Positions 6,580 through 8,097 of a DNA stretch of 8,097 nt are shown here, one piece after another. The stretch is from Deltaproteobacteria bacterium. Lineage in GTDB: Bacteria; Desulfobacterota; Syntrophia; Syntrophales; Smithellaceae. The position numbers and the translations under genes are program-made. The notes below the pieces were generated by a model, which was not told where the DNA came from, did no database searches, and was given only the letters and a program-made list of their open reading frames with translations. Location: positions 1 through 8,097 of the forward strand of contig JAGVUJ010000051.1 in NCBI GenBank assembly GCA_019136325.1. The letters are read 5' to 3'. How positions within the stretch are numbered: position 1 is the first letter of the stretch; the number at the start of each line of letters is the position of its first letter.

Positions 6580-7797
6580 ATGTTCAAAACAGAATTATTA
6601 ATTCCTGCGGGGAATCTGGAAAAACTGAAAACGGCCCTGCTTTACGGAGCCGATGCCGTTTATGTCGGTGTGGAAGGCCTGAGCCTGCGGGCCAGTTCAT
6701 CCGAAATGTCCATGAACGATTTGGCAACAGGTGTAAAGGAAGCTCATCAGAAAGGTGTGAAGGTTTATGCGGCGGCCAATACATTTGCCCGGAATGCCGA
6801 TCTGACCAGAGCGGTAAAAATAATTCCCGAACTGGCCGCAACCGGCATTGACGCGCTGATTGTCAGCGAGCCGGGCATGCTGAAGCTTGCCCGTCATGCG
6901 GCGCCGCAGTTGCCAATTCATCTGAGCACACAGGCCAACACCACCAACATCGAAGCGGTGAATTTCTGGAAAGATCAGGGCGTGCGCCGCATCATTCTGG
7001 CGCGGGAATTAAATTTAAAGGAAATCGGGGAAATCGCCGCCGCCGTTCCCGACATGGAGCTGGAAATTTTCGTTCACGGCGCGATGTGCATGGCCTACTC
7101 CGGACGCTGTTACCTTTCCGCCTTCCGCAACCGCCGGAGCGCCAACGAAGGCGACTGCTCCCAGCCGTGCCGCTGGGAATACCGGCTTCACGAATCCACA
7201 AGGCCGGACGATCCGCTGATTCTGGAAGAAGATGACCGCTACAGTTATCTGCTCAGTTCCAAAGATTTATGTCTGATCGAACATCTGCCCGACGTTCTGG
7301 CCGCCGGTGTGACCAGCCTGAAAATCGAGGGCCGGATGAAATCGGCCTATTATGTTGCCATTGTTACACGCGCATACCGGCAAGCCCTGGATGCCCTGCA
7401 GCGGGACAAAGGCAAATACCGCTGCCGGCCGGAATGGCTGGAAGAACTGCGAACCGTTTCCAACCGCGGTTATACGACAGGCTTTGCTTTCGCCGAAGAA
7501 AAAATCAACGAAACGAATCCCGACATCAAATATGCTCAGACCCACGAACCGGCTGGAATCGTATTGCAGTATGATGCCGCCCAAAAAAGAATGCTGATCG
7601 GCGTCCGCAATCGTATCGTTGCCGGAAGCCCAATCGAGTTGATCCTGCCCGATGAGACGGTTTCAATCGACACGCGTATTTTAATGGATGAAAACGGACA
7701 ATCGCAGACAGAAGCCCATAACGATCAGCGAATTTATCTGCCCGTGGCAAAAGAAGCGCCGGTCGGCGCTGTTCTGCGGCAAAACGCAAAACAATAA
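6580..7797 (+). CDS. U32-family protein, TrhP/YegQ-like tRNA hydroxylation protein
   Basis: This 405-residue protein belongs to the family long called peptidase U32. Characterised members of this subgroup (E. coli TrhP, formerly YegQ; B. subtilis TrhP1/TrhP2) are needed for 5-hydroxyuridine at tRNA position 34, using prephenate, rather than for proteolysis. The N-terminal barrel starts ELLIPAGNLEKLKTALLYGADAVYVG (5-30). The U32 signature EIFVHGAMCMAYSGRCYLS (162-180) is intact. C170, C177, C193 and C197 (GDCSQPC) form the expected four-cysteine iron-sulfur ligand set. SSKDLCLIEHL (226-236) and SLKIEGRMKSAYYVA (246-260) are typical, and a small C-terminal beta domain begins near 330. AAGGAA at 6569-6574 gives good spacing to the ATG. 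It is a single gene with its own upstream region, divergent from the glycosyltransferases and followed 11 bases later by the first REP hairpin. Other U32 subgroups (ubiquinone UbiU/UbiV, 23S rRNA RlhA) are less likely given length and motifs. Confidence 0.9.
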   Translation: MFKTELLIPAGNLEKLKTALLYGADAVYVGVEGLSLRASSSEMSMNDLATGVKEAHQKGVKVYAAANTFARNADLTRAVKIIPELAATGIDALIVSEPGMLKLARHAAPQLPIHLSTQANTTNIEAVNFWKDQGVRRIILARELNLKEIGEIAAAVPDMELEIFVHGAMCMAYSGRCYLSAFRNRRSANEGDCSQPCRWEYRLHESTRPDDPLILEEDDRYSYLLSSKDLCLIEHLPDVLAAGVTSLKIEGRMKSAYYVAIVTRAYRQALDALQRDKGKYRCRPEWLEELRTVSNRGYTTGFAFAEEKINETNPDIKYAQTHEPAGIVLQYDAAQKRMLIGVRNRIVAGSPIELILPDETVSIDTRILMDENGQSQTEAHNDQRIYLPVAKEAPVGAVLRQNAKQ

Positions 7798-7808
7798 ACA
7801 AACCATTG

Positions 7809-7831
7809 GGTCGAGTCTTTTCGACTCGACC
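7809..7831. repeat. REP-like hairpin, copy A
   Basis: The 9-base perfect arms GGTCGAGTC and GACTCGACC flank a TTTTC loop (GAAAA on the other strand). The repeat similarity extends outside the arms, from ACC at 7802 to CTCAAAT at about 7848. It begins 11 bases after the U32 stop. No T-run follows the stem, so it is not a classic intrinsic terminator, though it could shield the 3' end of the U32 mRNA. Confidence 0.8.
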
Positions 7832-7864
7832 TCAAAACCAGCTCAAATCCCCCACCCACCGTTA

Positions 7865-7887
7865 GGTCGAGTCTTTTCGACTCGACC
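7865..7887. repeat. REP-like hairpin, copy B
   Basis: The stem and loop are identical to copy A and in the same orientation, offset by 56 bases. The flanks are also related: ACC-TT--GG before the stem and TCAAA...CTCAAAT after it. The right flank runs over the stop codon of the minus-strand transposase (7900-7902). Its position immediately behind a RAYT gene supports a REP identity. Confidence 0.8.
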
Positions 7888-7899
7888 TTCAAACACAAC

Positions 7900-8097
7900 T
7901 CAAATTCGATCAATCAAACTGAAATCATCTTTTTCATAAAGCCTTGCCGAACTCCAAACATAGCCGCAAGCATCGGTGACCACTCCCGCGCGCACCGGAT
8001 TGTCATGGATGTAGTTCAGTTTTTGAATGAAAAACTTATCGCTTTGAATTTCTTCCGCACCGTCGTCCTGTATCCAAAATTGATATTGCGTATTGGC
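7900..8097 (-). CDS. REP-associated tyrosine transposase (RAYT, Y1/IS200-like), C-terminal part only
   Basis: Reading the minus strand from the window edge gives an open frame of 65 residues and a TGA at 7902-7900. There is no start within the window, so this is the 3' end of a longer gene. It reads NTQYQFWIQDDGAEEI, then KLNYIHDNPVRAGVV (26-40) and YVWSSARLY (46-54). These two motifs, in this order and spacing, are the hallmark C-terminus of RAYT/TnpA-REP proteins. RAYTs are single-copy, host-domesticated relatives of IS200 transposases that bind and cleave REP hairpins in single-stranded DNA. The HUH motif and catalytic tyrosine lie upstream, outside the window, so activity cannot be judged. 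The gene is convergent with the U32 gene and adjoins two REP-like hairpins, the usual genomic arrangement. Confidence 0.9.
   Translation of the reverse strand, partial: ANTQYQFWIQDDGAEEIQSDKFFIQKLNYIHDNPVRAGVVTDACGYVWSSARLYEKDDFSLIDRI

Noticed and set aside
7809..7887. The two hairpins as intrinsic terminators for the convergent genes
   Set aside because: Neither stem is followed by a T-run on either strand, and they are near-identical copies beside a RAYT, so a REP identity explains them better. A secondary role in mRNA stability is possible.
7802..7913. The two repeat copies as a minimal CRISPR array
   Set aside because: There are only two units, each a perfect palindrome with related rather than unique flanks, and no cas genes nearby.
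7688..7939. 83-codon plus-strand frame running from the end of the U32 gene across the hairpins
   Set aside because: It overlaps the U32 gene in another frame, runs through both REP hairpins and opposes the RAYT end; not a gene.

Overview
The window looks like a chromosomal segment of a Gram-negative, moderately GC-rich anaerobe. The best guess is a deltaproteobacterium of the Syntrophus/Smithella type. That guess rests on protein style (PyrB, class I PyrC, RecO with four zinc-type cysteines), on a palindromic intergenic repeat of a kind common in that group, and on REP hairpins beside a REP-associated transposase. It is inference; no marker gene settles the taxonomy.

Layout. Positions 2-3004 (+ strand) hold a pyrimidine/repair gene string: the 3' nine-tenths of pyrB (aspartate carbamoyltransferase), pyrC (dihydroorotase) overlapping it by ATGA, then recO. 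As written, pyrC is broken by an internal deletion of about 43 bases near 1557/1558 that shifts the frame. A palindromic element of about 120 bases (2101-2222) lies between a perfect Shine-Dalgarno sequence and the recO start codon.

Positions 3090-6190 (- strand) hold three glycosyltransferase genes of different folds, visibly more A+T rich than their neighbours. In transcription order they are a CAP59-like GT-A enzyme with a DMD motif, a GT32-type enzyme with a DLD motif, and a multi-pass GT-C (GT39/PMT_2-like) membrane transferase. They look like a small surface-glycan or glycolipid cassette placed between housekeeping genes.

Positions 6191-6579 form an A+T-rich divergent intergenic region with no convincing gene. 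It has a nested inverted repeat and a candidate -10 box before the next gene. Positions 6580-7797 (+) encode a U32-family protein of the TrhP/YegQ type, probably a tRNA-hydroxylation iron-sulfur protein. After it come two copies of a REP-like hairpin. Convergent on the - strand is the C-terminal 65 residues of a REP-associated tyrosine transposase (RAYT), cut by the window edge. The second hairpin copy sits directly behind the RAYT stop codon, and the similarity between the copies extends over that stop codon.

Nothing here is a clearly new multi-gene system. The most interesting items are the palindromic element splitting the recO ribosome-binding site from its start, the REP/RAYT arrangement, the pyrC lesion, and the uncharacterised three-gene glycosyltransferase cassette.
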